Positions 8,966 to 17,962 of a stretch of DNA of 64,000 nucleotides are shown here, one piece after another. The DNA is from Verrucomicrobium sp. (GTDB taxonomy: Bacteria > Verrucomicrobiota > Verrucomicrobiia > Methylacidiphilales > UBA1321). The position numbers were made by a program, and so were the translations under genes. Every line of letters starts with the position of its first letter. Positions within the stretch are counted from its first letter, which is position 1. The notes beneath the pieces are model-generated. The model had not been told where the DNA came from and searched no databases. It worked only from the letters and a program-made list of their open reading frames with translations. The DNA is taken from positions 62,001 to 126,000 of the forward strand of contig JAFIGT010000029.1 in the NCBI GenBank assembly GCA_017849585.1, written 5' to 3'.

Positions 8966-9832
8966 ATGAACTGGCGCCTATTCCAACGTGCATTTCTCCC
9001 CACCGTGCTAACCGTGATCTTGCCGTTCGTTCTTCCAGCGAGATCCGCGATTGTTGCTAACTTCGATGCGGGCAATACCACCAGCTCTGTCGATGGGTTC
9101 AATGGGATGTCCGGCAGTGGCTGGGGCACGGCGTGGATTACGAAGACAGATGGCGCCGCGATTACATCGGTGACTGTTACCAATGCATCGGTAATGACCG
9201 CAGGAGGGGGGAATTATTTTAACTTTGGCTATTCGTCTCCCGGGAGCCTGTCGTCCACGTCGGGCGGTATCAGTCGCCAGTACGGCGGTGGCACGAGCGG
9301 GGTCACTCTCACTCAAACCGTTCAGTACTCGTTTTTATTTCGTCCGGAAATTACCAGCACGGATTACCGATATACTTTTTTTGATGCGACTGGCGCGCAG
9401 CCGTCTACGGGATCGAATTGCACATGGACAATTGTGGGCACATCGAGTGGGTGGCAGTGGATTAACGGCGACCGGGCTGGAGGCCAGACGGTGGTTAGCT
9501 CGGGGCTCTCGATCATTTCGGGAGATACGTACCTTTTCACTGTCACCGCGGATGCATCGACTGGCTCTTGGATTGGAGCCGTTCAGGATTTGACGCTGGG
9601 CAGCTCGGCAGTCACGAGCTCGACGCTGTATTTCCGCTCTTCTGCGAGCTCGCTTGGTGGCTACTTGACGATTGGCGTTTCGGATGGAAATGCATCTACT
9701 ACCGGCACGTACGGTTTCTCGCTCGATTCCATATCGATCGTGCCTGAGCCCACAGCGATGGCATTGAATCTCATGGCACTGGTTATAGCCTGGACGGGCC
9801 ACAGGGCTATGCGCCGTCGCCAATCCGCCTGA
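8966..9832 (+). CDS. PEP-CTERM exported protein, lectin-like body
   Basis: The ATG at 8966 is chosen because it opens a signal peptide (MNWRLFQRAFLPTVLTVILPFVLPARS). The body is Gly/Ser/Thr-rich and beta-rich, without catalytic motifs I recognise. The end is a PEP-CTERM sorting signal: VPEP, a hydrophobic helix (TAMALNLMALVIAW), then RAMRRRQSA. Exosortase would recognise and process this for surface display. The next gene encodes a paralogue of the body (RYTFFDATGAQPSTG versus RYVLFDAPGPQPATG) that lacks the signal. Its function is unknown. Confidence 0.8.
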   Translation: MNWRLFQRAFLPTVLTVILPFVLPARSAIVANFDAGNTTSSVDGFNGMSGSGWGTAWITKTDGAAITSVTVTNASVMTAGGGNYFNFGYSSPGSLSSTSGGISRQYGGGTSGVTLTQTVQYSFLFRPEITSTDYRYTFFDATGAQPSTGSNCTWTIVGTSSGWQWINGDRAGGQTVVSSGLSIISGDTYLFTVTADASTGSWIGAVQDLTLGSSAVTSSTLYFRSSASSLGGYLTIGVSDGNASTTGTYGFSLDSISIVPEPTAMALNLMALVIAWTGHRAMRRRQSA

Positions 9833-9888
9833 GATCTCACTATTACCGCTTACATTTGGGGTCGATACAAAACTACCACCTACCTACT

Positions 9889-10668
9889 GTGCTCAAAACA
9901 AAACTGCTTATAACGGTTGTCAGCATGCTGCTATGGCTCGGAGTCTCCGTTCTGCCGGCAAGCGAGGGGGCGGTGGCGTTTGATTCCTCCAGTTCCTTAT
10001 CCGCAGCCAATGAATATCCAGGACATCGTGGAGCTGGATGGAAGGGGCGTTGGGAGCAAAAGGAAAAGGGCGGCAGGCTTCAATCCGTTATAGTGATGAA
10101 TGACGCCCAACTGGGGGACACGGGCAAGCCTTACCTCGAAGTCAAAGGCGTGACTGAAATCACGAATATGTGCACCGTCTCGATTGCACGCCAACTGGCA
10201 GGAGTCGATGACGGACCGCTTACCTATCCGCTACGCTACGAGTTTGTTTTCCAAGTAGACAGAGTGGAGAGTCACTTCAGGTATGTGCTGTTCGATGCTC
10301 CCGGGCCGCAGCCTGCAACCGGAAAAAATGTTACCTGGCAGGTGAGCGCTGCTGGTGGTTTTTGGCGCGTGATGGATGGCAGTGGCAATGGAGGCCAGCA
10401 AAACGAGATCAATACAGCGATCCCGATCGAGCCCCAGATAATCTATACTTTTACGATCGATGTGAAACCAAAAGAGCGTAAATGGAGCATCCAAATTTCC
10501 AATGGTCGAAAAATATTTTCCCGAGATGACCTGAACTTTCGATCCGATGCTCCATCCCTAGGCGGGTGCTTCCATGCAGGCTTCTCATGCGCAGATTCCA
10601 CAACGGAATCACATTTTGGCTTTTCCATAGCAAGCATCAAAGCAAATGCGCTGACCGGCGGAAAATAA
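9889..10668 (+). CDS. Secreted paralogue of the preceding PEP-CTERM protein, without the anchor
   Basis: About 259 residues if translation starts at the GTG at 9889, which puts a signal peptide (VLKTKLLITVVSMLLWLGV ...) at the N-terminus. A TTG at 9856 is the longest alternative. The body aligns with the upstream protein at FRYVLFDAPGPQPATGKN-TW, at GGQ near the middle, at LNFRSDAPSLGG and near the C-terminus (FGFSIASI). It ends at GGK with no PEP-CTERM helix, so it is probably secreted or periplasmic. The pair looks like a tandem duplication in which one copy kept (or gained) the anchor. Confidence 0.7.
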   Translation: MLKTKLLITVVSMLLWLGVSVLPASEGAVAFDSSSSLSAANEYPGHRGAGWKGRWEQKEKGGRLQSVIVMNDAQLGDTGKPYLEVKGVTEITNMCTVSIARQLAGVDDGPLTYPLRYEFVFQVDRVESHFRYVLFDAPGPQPATGKNVTWQVSAAGGFWRVMDGSGNGGQQNEINTAIPIEPQIIYTFTIDVKPKERKWSIQISNGRKIFSRDDLNFRSDAPSLGGCFHAGFSCADSTTESHFGFSIASIKANALTGGK

Positions 10669-10696
10669 TCTACAATAGAGATGTCATACTAATTTT

Positions 10697-12457
10697 ATGT
10701 ATTCATTTAAATCCAAATTTTCCACTACACGCCGCATTATCGGCCTGGTCCTGACGGTACTAATGCTAAAAACTGGCTTCGCTATGGGCGCGGATGCGGA
10801 AGCGGGATCTCTACAAGCACTCATTGATGAGGCGATTCGCAGTCAAAAAAAGGAGCTCGAACTTCCGGCGAATACCACGTATCGACTGACCAAAACCTTG
10901 TTTATTTCGAATGCCCGCGATTTTGCACTCAAGGCAAACAACTCAACAATCCTGATGACCGTCCCGGGAGAAGCATTGAGCATCTCCAAGTCGGTCAATC
11001 TTCAGATCAAAGGACTGAACGTGGATTATGATCCGCTTCCCTTCACGCAAGGCACAGTCACTTCCACGGCCGAGGACGGCACCTCACTGGAGCTTGTCAT
11101 TCATGAAGGCTATCCACTGCTTAAGCCAGACATGGCAGCAGGCGTGCCACGGCATTTCTTTGATCCGAAGACTCGCCAGTGGAAGCAGAACTCGAATTTT
11201 TTCAACCACGCCCAACTGAATATTAGTGCCGATGGCCACAAGGCCAAGGCCACGTTTCCGCAGCCACAGGTCGATGTCAAGGTTGGTGATTTGATCGCGT
11301 TCGATCGTCGCGGACTTGACCGTTTCGCTGCTGTGAGCATCAAGAAATGCTCGGACGTGGAATTGCAGGACGTACACATTTTTGCCGCGCCAGGCCTCGC
11401 ATTTGTTGGTCGTCACAATAAAGGCAGAGTGACTTTCCGCGGGGTGAAAATTGAGCGTGGCCCCAAGCCTGTCGGCGCCACCGAAGAACGCCTGCTCTCC
11501 TCCAATGCCGATGGCGTTAACTTCGCCTACTGCCGGGTGGGGCCAATACTGGAGAATTGCGATTTCTCCTATATGGGAGATGACAGCCTCAACGTTCACG
11601 GAACTTTCGCTCCAGTTCTACGTATCAAGTCTCCAACAGAACTCATCGTAGCACTTCCGCGAAAGCCAGAGGACACTTGGAGCTCTATGGAAGAGGGAGA
11701 CGAAGTTATCTCGCTGGAAGAGGGAGCATTTGGTGTTGTCGGAAAATCACGCCTGAAAATGGTCGATGCTTTACCAAGTCGGGAGGATGTCACGCTCAAG
11801 GAAATTGCGCAGTGTTTTGCCGAATACAAAAATCCGACGGCTCCATACACACTCTACCAGATCACTCTCACTCAACCCTTACCGGGGATTAAGCGCGGCC
11901 AATGGCTGGAGTTTCCTTCCACCGGCTGTCCGCGCTTCATCGTGCGCAATAGCTACTTTCACGATCACCGAGCCCGTGGGCTGCGTATTATGGCCTGTGG
12001 CGGCATTGTGGAAGGTAATCGCTTTGAGCGCATCGGATCCTCCGCCATCCAGGCTGGGCCCGAGTTGAAGTACTGGCGTGAGGCCGGTTGGGTACGCGGT
12101 CTGCGCATTGCCAAGAACCAAATCCGCAATATCGGCTTTAGCGGAGAACTCCTTGGACCCGGATCCTACAATCCGGGGGCCATAGCCGTTTGCATTCGTA
12201 ATGATAAAGGGACCCCTCCCTGGCCGCGAGGCAATGAGGATATCGCCATTGAAGAAAATGTCATTGAAGATTGTCCCGTCAGCGGCATCCACGCCTATGG
12301 AGCCAATCGGTTGATCATCCGCAATAATATCCTACGTCGTGTGGCGACGCAGCCGTCATCAGAGTCGGGAAAGGCAAATCAACTATATTGCCAAAAAGCC
12401 ATTGATCTCGACGGCGTCTCCAACCCCGAAATTAGTGGAAATGAGGTGCGTGATTGA
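10697..12457 (+). CDS. Right-handed beta-helix protein, probable carbohydrate-active enzyme
   Basis: This 586-residue protein has an N-terminal export signal (hydrophobic IIGLVLTVLMLKTGFAMGA). The rest is a right-handed parallel beta-helix: repeated short strands with N and D at turns (CSDVELQDVHIF, GRVTFRGVKIERG, PILENCDFSYMGDDSLNVHG, NIRNNILRR-type repeats). The GDDSLNVHG block and the preceding SNADGVNF resemble the acidic active-site rung of beta-helix glycosidases and lyases, and a GH110-like alpha-galactosidase is one possibility. Its stop codon overlaps the TTG start of the downstream pseudopilin, so the two are translationally coupled. Confidence 0.65.
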   Translation: MYSFKSKFSTTRRIIGLVLTVLMLKTGFAMGADAEAGSLQALIDEAIRSQKKELELPANTTYRLTKTLFISNARDFALKANNSTILMTVPGEALSISKSVNLQIKGLNVDYDPLPFTQGTVTSTAEDGTSLELVIHEGYPLLKPDMAAGVPRHFFDPKTRQWKQNSNFFNHAQLNISADGHKAKATFPQPQVDVKVGDLIAFDRRGLDRFAAVSIKKCSDVELQDVHIFAAPGLAFVGRHNKGRVTFRGVKIERGPKPVGATEERLLSSNADGVNFAYCRVGPILENCDFSYMGDDSLNVHGTFAPVLRIKSPTELIVALPRKPEDTWSSMEEGDEVISLEEGAFGVVGKSRLKMVDALPSREDVTLKEIAQCFAEYKNPTAPYTLYQITLTQPLPGIKRGQWLEFPSTGCPRFIVRNSYFHDHRARGLRIMACGGIVEGNRFERIGSSAIQAGPELKYWREAGWVRGLRIAKNQIRNIGFSGELLGPGSYNPGAIAVCIRNDKGTPPWPRGNEDIAIEENVIEDCPVSGIHAYGANRLIIRNNILRRVATQPSSESGKANQLYCQKAIDLDGVSNPEISGNEVRD

Positions 12458-13092
12458 AAGTAGTTCGTACACGCCGTGCCTTCACGCTGGTCGAGTTGCT
12501 TGTAATAGTAGCCATCATCGCGCTGCTTTCCTCGCTTCTCTTGGCATCTACATCTCGTCTTAAGGTTCAACGGGACAAAGTACTCTGCATGCAAAACATG
12601 CGGGAGATTTTCCACTGGCTTGAATTTTACGCGCAAGAAAACGGCGGCAGTCTACCAGCGCCATTAACAAACCTGAGCACAGGACAAACTTCTTGGTGGA
12701 CATTGGTAGGTTTGTTCAAAAATCCGAAATACACCACCACTGACCCAACTCAGAATGCCATGTATCAGTGTCCTGTCGCCAAAAGGACATTTCCGGCTGG
12801 CAGTCCCATGCGCACTTACGGGCTTAATACTGAGGGGCAAAGTAACACATTATCGATGCCGATTGTCCGCAATACCATGCCCAGCACGACACTCTTGGTG
12901 ATCGACATAAAACGAAATTCCGGCTCCGACTCTTATCCCTATTTCCGTTATACACAAACACCCTATTTTACGGAATGGGTGGATGCACGGCACGATGGGC
13001 TTTTCAACGCTTTGTTTTTGGACGGTCACGTGGAACTTCTTTCACCTACTGACCCACAAGCAAAAATCTATATCACAAATTTCGGAAAATAA
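12454..13092 (+). CDS. Pseudopilin-like protein with H-X9-DG motif
   Basis: This 212-residue protein begins with a prepilin leader and methylation segment (RRAFTLVELLVIVAIIALLSSLLL). The C-terminal block H-DGLFNALFL-DGHVELL is the H-X9-DG motif of the Planctomycetes/Verrucomicrobia pseudopilin group. The TTG start overlaps the TGA of the upstream beta-helix gene (TTGA). A prepilin peptidase should cleave it after the basic leader. It is one of three such proteins in the window, each placed beside glycoside hydrolase genes. Its role is unknown. A link to a type II-like secretion system is inference. Confidence 0.85.
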   Translation: MKVVRTRRAFTLVELLVIVAIIALLSSLLLASTSRLKVQRDKVLCMQNMREIFHWLEFYAQENGGSLPAPLTNLSTGQTSWWTLVGLFKNPKYTTTDPTQNAMYQCPVAKRTFPAGSPMRTYGLNTEGQSNTLSMPIVRNTMPSTTLLVIDIKRNSGSDSYPYFRYTQTPYFTEWVDARHDGLFNALFLDGHVELLSPTDPQAKIYITNFGK

Positions 13093-13110
13093 TAAATCGT
13101 AAGTCTATAT

Positions 13111-14538
13111 ATGAAATCACTTAAAATTACTTTTATCGGTGGCGGTAGCTATCAGTGGGTTCCCACCTTGTTTCGCGACATTGCGGTGAATGCGCATCTG
13201 GTGAATTCCACTTTTGTGCTCCATGACATCGAGCCTCAGCGTAACGCCGAACTGGCAGGGGTCTGCCGAATCATTGCTCGCAAGGTTCAGTCACCCATTC
13301 GTATCGAGACTGAAGATCGCCTGGAAAATGCACTCGATGGCGCTGACGCCGTCATACTTTGTATTTCTACTGGTGGCCTCGATGCGATGGAGCATGATAT
13401 TGAGATTCCGAAGAAGTATGGAATCTATCAACCGGTCGGGGATAGTACTGGACCGGGCGGCATCTCGCGCACCCTACGCAATGTCCCAGTTGTTATGACA
13501 CTTGCGCGCAAGATGGAAAAACTTTGCCCGCGGGCATGGCTTTTGAACTTATCCAACCCGATGGGGCAGATTGTTCGTACCATTGAGAAGACCAGTTCCA
13601 TCAAAGTTGTGGGGCTTTGCCACGAGTACATGAGCTTCATGGGCAAAGTGCAGAAAATGTTCAGATTACAAAACTGGCAAAGCGAGACTTCGGCAACTAT
13701 CGCCGGAGTTAACCATTTCGCCTGGATCACGCGTCTCAATATTCGAGGCGAAGATGGCTTGCAGCTTCTACGCGATTTTGCAGCTAGCGACCGTACATCT
13801 AATCTAGACACAACGGGCAGCCTTACCAATTTCAGCGAAAAATTAAGTGGCGATCAGGTGAAGTTTATGCTCTTGCACGATTATGGAGCTATGCCCTATC
13901 CAGGGGATCGGCATCTTGTTGAATTCATGCCGCATTTCATTTCCAAGGCTACCCGCTACGGCCAGAATTTTGGAGTCTCACTTACGTCCGTGCAGGATCG
14001 ACGTACAACCTGGCTTGATACATTCAAAAAGCGCATCAGTGAATGGACTTCCGACTCTCCCGATTCTGTTCCTCGACAGCCTTCCGAAGAGTCCCTCGCG
14101 CCTATACTCGCTGCTCTTTTTGGCGGTCCTGTTGCCGTACAGCCTGTCACCATTGCCAACAGCGGGCAGGTCTCCAACCTACCGATTGGTGCGGCGGTCG
14201 AAACGCTGGCCACATTTCAAGAGAATCAACTTTCACCGCACGCATCAGGGGCTTTGCCGGAGTCCATTGTTTCGCTCGTGCACAAGCATTGCGTGAACCA
14301 GGAGCTCACTGTACAGGGCGCCATTGAGGGCGACAGACGGATGATTCTGCAAGCCATGATCGCTGATCCATTCAACATGACGAACGATTATCACCAAATC
14401 GGCACCATGCTCGATGAGCTTCTAAAGGCCAATCGTGAATTATTGCCGCAGTTTTTTCCGCATGCCAATCGCAATGGCATCAAGCGCAAGGTAACCTCTG
14501 ATAAGACTAGCCAGCTCATATCTGCTTCCATTCGCTAG
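13111..14538 (+). CDS. Glycoside hydrolase family 4 (NAD- and metal-dependent alpha-glycosidase)
   Basis: This 475-residue cytoplasmic enzyme shows the GH4 set: an N-terminal Rossmann start KITFIGGGSYQW (residues 5-16), the glycine-rich GDSTGPGGISRTLRN block (110-124), NLSNPM (146-151), and the metal ligands C170 (GLCHEY) and H202 (GVNHFAW). GH4 enzymes oxidise the sugar transiently with NAD+ and need Mn2+ and reducing conditions. Substrates in the family include alpha-galactosides, alpha-glucosides, alpha-glucuronides and 6-phospho-glycosides. The sequence alone does not decide which applies. There is no signal peptide. It follows the pseudopilin by 18 bases and probably belongs to the same operon. 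Confidence 0.9.
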   Translation: MKSLKITFIGGGSYQWVPTLFRDIAVNAHLVNSTFVLHDIEPQRNAELAGVCRIIARKVQSPIRIETEDRLENALDGADAVILCISTGGLDAMEHDIEIPKKYGIYQPVGDSTGPGGISRTLRNVPVVMTLARKMEKLCPRAWLLNLSNPMGQIVRTIEKTSSIKVVGLCHEYMSFMGKVQKMFRLQNWQSETSATIAGVNHFAWITRLNIRGEDGLQLLRDFAASDRTSNLDTTGSLTNFSEKLSGDQVKFMLLHDYGAMPYPGDRHLVEFMPHFISKATRYGQNFGVSLTSVQDRRTTWLDTFKKRISEWTSDSPDSVPRQPSEESLAPILAALFGGPVAVQPVTIANSGQVSNLPIGAAVETLATFQENQLSPHASGALPESIVSLVHKHCVNQELTVQGAIEGDRRMILQAMIADPFNMTNDYHQIGTMLDELLKANRELLPQFFPHANRNGIKRKVTSDKTSQLISASIR

Positions 14539-14562
14539 GCACATAGAATGTTTCCACCGAGA

Positions 14563-14584
14563 GCCTCAAGCTACCCCTTGAGGC
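14563..14584 (+). terminator. Hairpin after the GH4 gene
   Basis: GCCTCAAG and CTTGAGGC form an 8-bp stem with a 6-base loop, 25 bases after the GH4 stop. There is no T-run after it, so it may be a processing or attenuating hairpin and not a strong terminator. Confidence 0.35.
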
Positions 14585-14633
14585 CGTTGAAGCGCCTGTA
14601 AGACACTGGCTGTCTCTATATATAAAATGTAAA

Positions 14634-15758
14634 ATGAAACGCATAGCATTCCTTATCGCAATTCTGAGTATATCTGCGGCCTATGCTGAACAGATGGAAA
14701 GCGTTTGCTTCTTCGTCAGTCAGGTGCACGGCGATGATTCTAATAGCGGTAGCGCAACGCGCCCATTCAAAACGGTTGCCCGCGCTCTCCGTGAAGTGGA
14801 CGGTAAAGGAGGAGAGATAAACCTGGACCCTGAGGGTGGCTATTATACCCAGTCCATTGTGATTAGAAAAGGTGGACAGCTCAATCGCCCGTTGGTTATT
14901 GACGGACACGGCGCCATCATCAACCTCGGTATTGATGTGACAAAGGGGCCGTGGACTGATACTGGGAATGGCTTTCTTCTCGAGCGAGCAGTCGTCCCTA
15001 ACACGCGGCTATGGATTGCTTCCGTAGCTTTCGTCAATGGCATCCCGGTTTCCTGCGATGCGCCGAAAGGAAGCGGAGCCTGGCACGATCAACCGCGCGC
15101 TTCGCATCAAGGTTACGTGCGCTATGACGATCAGAAGAGGCTGATACTGACTTTTCCCGCCGGACTTAATCCAGCTAACTCCGTGATCGTTTTGCCCGGC
15201 GGCGGAACGGATTTTTCCAGCGGAATTCAAATCAATGAAGCCAGCCACATTCGCATCCGAAATATCACAGCAGCCTTTGCCTCAAACGATGGCTTTAACT
15301 TTCATGGGGACTGTCGTGATATAGAAATGGAGAATGTAAAAGGTCTTTTTAATGGAGATCAAGGAACCAGCGCTCATGAAACTTGTGAAGTCACGGTTCG
15401 CAATTCCGAATTTGCTTTTAACGGCAGCGGCGACGGAGCCGTGGAGGATATACAAAGTTCCGTTACCAGTTACTATAATGTTCTTGTTCATCACAATCGA
15501 AATAAGGGTTTTTCATTTCCGATCAGACAAGGAGATACTGGCCGCCATATTTTAGATAAGATTACTAGCTATGGGAACGGACAAGAGAATCTACCACCGC
15601 CTTCAGATATTGTTGTAATGCGCGACTGTCAGGATCTCGGAAAGTCCAAGGTAGAAAAAAGTATACCCATCCTTACGAATCCAGCCAAGGCACACGTCCA
15701 AGAATCTTCCGTATCTGATGACGATCAACTCGGGCGATTTCTTCGTCTTCGGCCTTAG
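14634..15758 (+). CDS. Secreted right-handed parallel beta-helix protein
   Basis: This 374-residue protein starts with a clear signal peptide (MKRIAFLIAILSISAAYA). The sequence VSQVHGDDSNSGSATRPFKTVARAL is the usual entry to pectate-lyase-like beta-helix proteins (G-x-D-x-N-x-G, then P-x-KT-x-x-x-A). Short repeats such as HIRIRNITAAFAS, DIEMENVKGLF and EVTVRNSEFAF follow, with polar turns around HGD and AHETC. It probably binds or cleaves a polysaccharide, but I cannot name a catalytic residue. It is the last plus-strand gene of the 8-16 kb cluster and converges on the minus-strand operon. Confidence 0.65.
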   Translation: MKRIAFLIAILSISAAYAEQMESVCFFVSQVHGDDSNSGSATRPFKTVARALREVDGKGGEINLDPEGGYYTQSIVIRKGGQLNRPLVIDGHGAIINLGIDVTKGPWTDTGNGFLLERAVVPNTRLWIASVAFVNGIPVSCDAPKGSGAWHDQPRASHQGYVRYDDQKRLILTFPAGLNPANSVIVLPGGGTDFSSGIQINEASHIRIRNITAAFASNDGFNFHGDCRDIEMENVKGLFNGDQGTSAHETCEVTVRNSEFAFNGSGDGAVEDIQSSVTSYYNVLVHHNRNKGFSFPIRQGDTGRHILDKITSYGNGQENLPPPSDIVVMRDCQDLGKSKVEKSIPILTNPAKAHVQESSVSDDDQLGRFLRLRP

Positions 15759-15939
15759 AAACTGCTCAAAATTCAAATGGTGAAGCATTTGAGCATGAGA
15801 CATGAGGAGTCCATCAGCATCATGACTTCACTGTGGCCAACGACCCGATCCATCCCAACGAAGATCCCTCTGCCGCGACCTAGCAAATGGGAGCGGGTCG
15901 ATCACCGCCACCGCGCGCAATTCCGGCGCTCGATCCTTA

Positions 15940-17958
15940 CTAAGCGCGAAACGAAAACAGGCTCAGTAGTGAGACTCGATCCAGAGTTGTATCGAGCTTC
16001 ACATTGAGGCGCAGCTGATAGAGCGGGAAGGGGCAGAAGCTATTCTCACCGCCGGGTGTCCGTTCGCGTACGGGCACGGACAGGACTTGAAGTTCTCCGG
16101 CAATGGTTTCTGATTCCGGCTTCAATTCCACGGTTACTTCTGATTGGCCATCGCTCCATCGCACGGCGTGGGGCCACGCAGTCGAGGGCAGCGGCTTGCA
16201 CAGGGAATACCAGATTCCGTCAGCCCACCGCACAGCGGGATTCAATGTCACCGGTACGGCCAGAAGATAGGCAGCTGATCTGAGATAGAGTCCGCGCGGA
16301 AAGCGAAAACCCCAGCGCGAGGAAAAGGTCGTGGGTTGATACGCGTTTTGCGTGAAGAAGCGAAGGTTCTGTTGCCGCAGATTTTTATGCCAGTCGGTTT
16401 CTGTCGGACTTTGAGTGACCGGGCTGTAATAAGGTTCGGCGTAGCTCGAGAAGCTATCGGCGGAGAGTAGTTGCCCTTGGGAATTTTTTACAGTCATAGC
16501 GGTATCATCCGCAAATGATGACGCACAACTGCGGAAGACGTTTCCGTTGACGTCGATCAGCTCGCAATGCCACAGACCTGCCGGATCATTGGATGTGGTG
16601 TACAGAAGCTGGTTTCCGACAAAGAGTGTGGAAAGCGGAGTGCCGCCATGCATGCAGCCGAGATTGGGATCGCCGTAATGGCGAGCCACCGGGATGTTGC
16701 AAAGAGAGGTGGTGCCAACAAAACTGGTTTCGTAAGTCGGGGTGCTGACGCGCAGCCAATTGTGCCACCACGCATAGCTGGCCAGTGCGGGCGGTTCAGT
16801 GGCGGGCGTGGTCTCCAGATCGTATTCATACAATCCGCGAGCCATCTGCGCATAGAATCGCGAACCGAGCAGGGTGGGGAATTGCTTTTCGATGGTGATG
16901 TTGTGACCGTAGGGACATTGATCGGGCAAGCCGGTTTCGTCGAACTGCGGGCACTTGCGGATGAAGTCGATATAGCGATCGATGTACCAACGGAACCATT
17001 CCTTCACCTCCGGGGAAAGGCCGACTGCCTTGGCTGCGCCGACGGCCTCGATGGGAACGGATTCAAGCAGGCAACCGCTGTACCAGGCGCGATGAATGCC
17101 GTAGCCGTCGAGATCGCTGGAGGTATGGCCCGCACGGGAAATATTGCGCATCAGTCCAAGCAGATACTTCCGGCAGAATTCATTCCACTCGGGATCGGAT
17201 GAAAAGGTTCCATCCTTGAGCCCGTGCATGTAGAGGAAAACAAAACCTTGCGGCTCGGTGCAGTAATAAACCGGCGTGTGCGTATTGGTGGAATACTCGG
17301 TCGTCGTGCCCGAACTGCAGGTGTAGTTCCACGTGTAATCGGGATGCAGGCTGGGTTGAAGCAAGCCGCCGCAATGCGCGATGGGATTTTGGTAGGCGTG
17401 GATGCCGTTCTTCCAAAGTTGACGGCAGGCATTCTCATATTTCTTCTCGCCCGTAACGCGCCAAGCCCAGTAGAACGCGCGCAGTTCGAAACGCATTTGC
17501 TGCGTGCGGCCCAGAATGCCATCCGGCAAGCGCACGACCGGATGCTGGTCGACGATCCGGACGAGGGCGTCGCGGGTGATTTGTATCGTTTCTGTACTCC
17601 AACCAAGCTTGCCGGCGTAGAAACAAAAAGTCCCCAGCGCATCGGCGACGTGACAAGCGGCGGCGGGGTGATCGTTGCGCGTGCCATCGGGTTCAAGCAG
17701 CACTCCATCCTCTTGCACGGCCTGCGCAATGAACGTGGCCATCGCCTCGGCGCGTTCACGGTGGTTCCATGTCTTGTCTTGTAGCAAAGCAAGGTAGACG
17801 TGATAGCTCAACAGGTAGTGGCCAATTCCCGTTGAAGCCGCCAGTCCGGAGGTCGGCTCCTTGTAGTAGAGCCCCTCGACCCAGCAGTTATCGAGAATGC
17901 GGCTAAAGCCCGGATTGGTGAGAAACGCGCGAAGATCGGTAATCGGAGTCTGTGACAT
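15940..17958 (-). CDS. Uncharacterised probable alpha/alpha-toroid enzyme
   Basis: The frame is open to 18030, but the ATG at 17958 (MSQTPITDLRAFL) is preferred because it starts 4 bases after the GH2 stop. The product is about 672 residues with no signal peptide. The first 430 residues are helical with repeated Trp/Tyr/His-rich segments (GIGHYLLSYHVYLALL, MRFELRAFYWAWRVTGEKKYENACRQLW, DGYGIHRAWYSGCLLESVP), as in alpha/alpha-barrel glycosidases and lyases. The C-terminal part is beta-rich. I do not recognise the exact family. Its place last in a LacI-led operon with a GH2 enzyme suggests it acts on the same glycan. Confidence 0.6.
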   Translation of the reverse strand: MSQTPITDLRAFLTNPGFSRILDNCWVEGLYYKEPTSGLAASTGIGHYLLSYHVYLALLQDKTWNHRERAEAMATFIAQAVQEDGVLLEPDGTRNDHPAAACHVADALGTFCFYAGKLGWSTETIQITRDALVRIVDQHPVVRLPDGILGRTQQMRFELRAFYWAWRVTGEKKYENACRQLWKNGIHAYQNPIAHCGGLLQPSLHPDYTWNYTCSSGTTTEYSTNTHTPVYYCTEPQGFVFLYMHGLKDGTFSSDPEWNEFCRKYLLGLMRNISRAGHTSSDLDGYGIHRAWYSGCLLESVPIEAVGAAKAVGLSPEVKEWFRWYIDRYIDFIRKCPQFDETGLPDQCPYGHNITIEKQFPTLLGSRFYAQMARGLYEYDLETTPATEPPALASYAWWHNWLRVSTPTYETSFVGTTSLCNIPVARHYGDPNLGCMHGGTPLSTLFVGNQLLYTTSNDPAGLWHCELIDVNGNVFRSCASSFADDTAMTVKNSQGQLLSADSFSSYAEPYYSPVTQSPTETDWHKNLRQQNLRFFTQNAYQPTTFSSRWGFRFPRGLYLRSAAYLLAVPVTLNPAVRWADGIWYSLCKPLPSTAWPHAVRWSDGQSEVTVELKPESETIAGELQVLSVPVRERTPGGENSFCPFPLYQLRLNVKLDTTLDRVSLLSLFSFRA

Positions 17959-17962
17959 GGGA

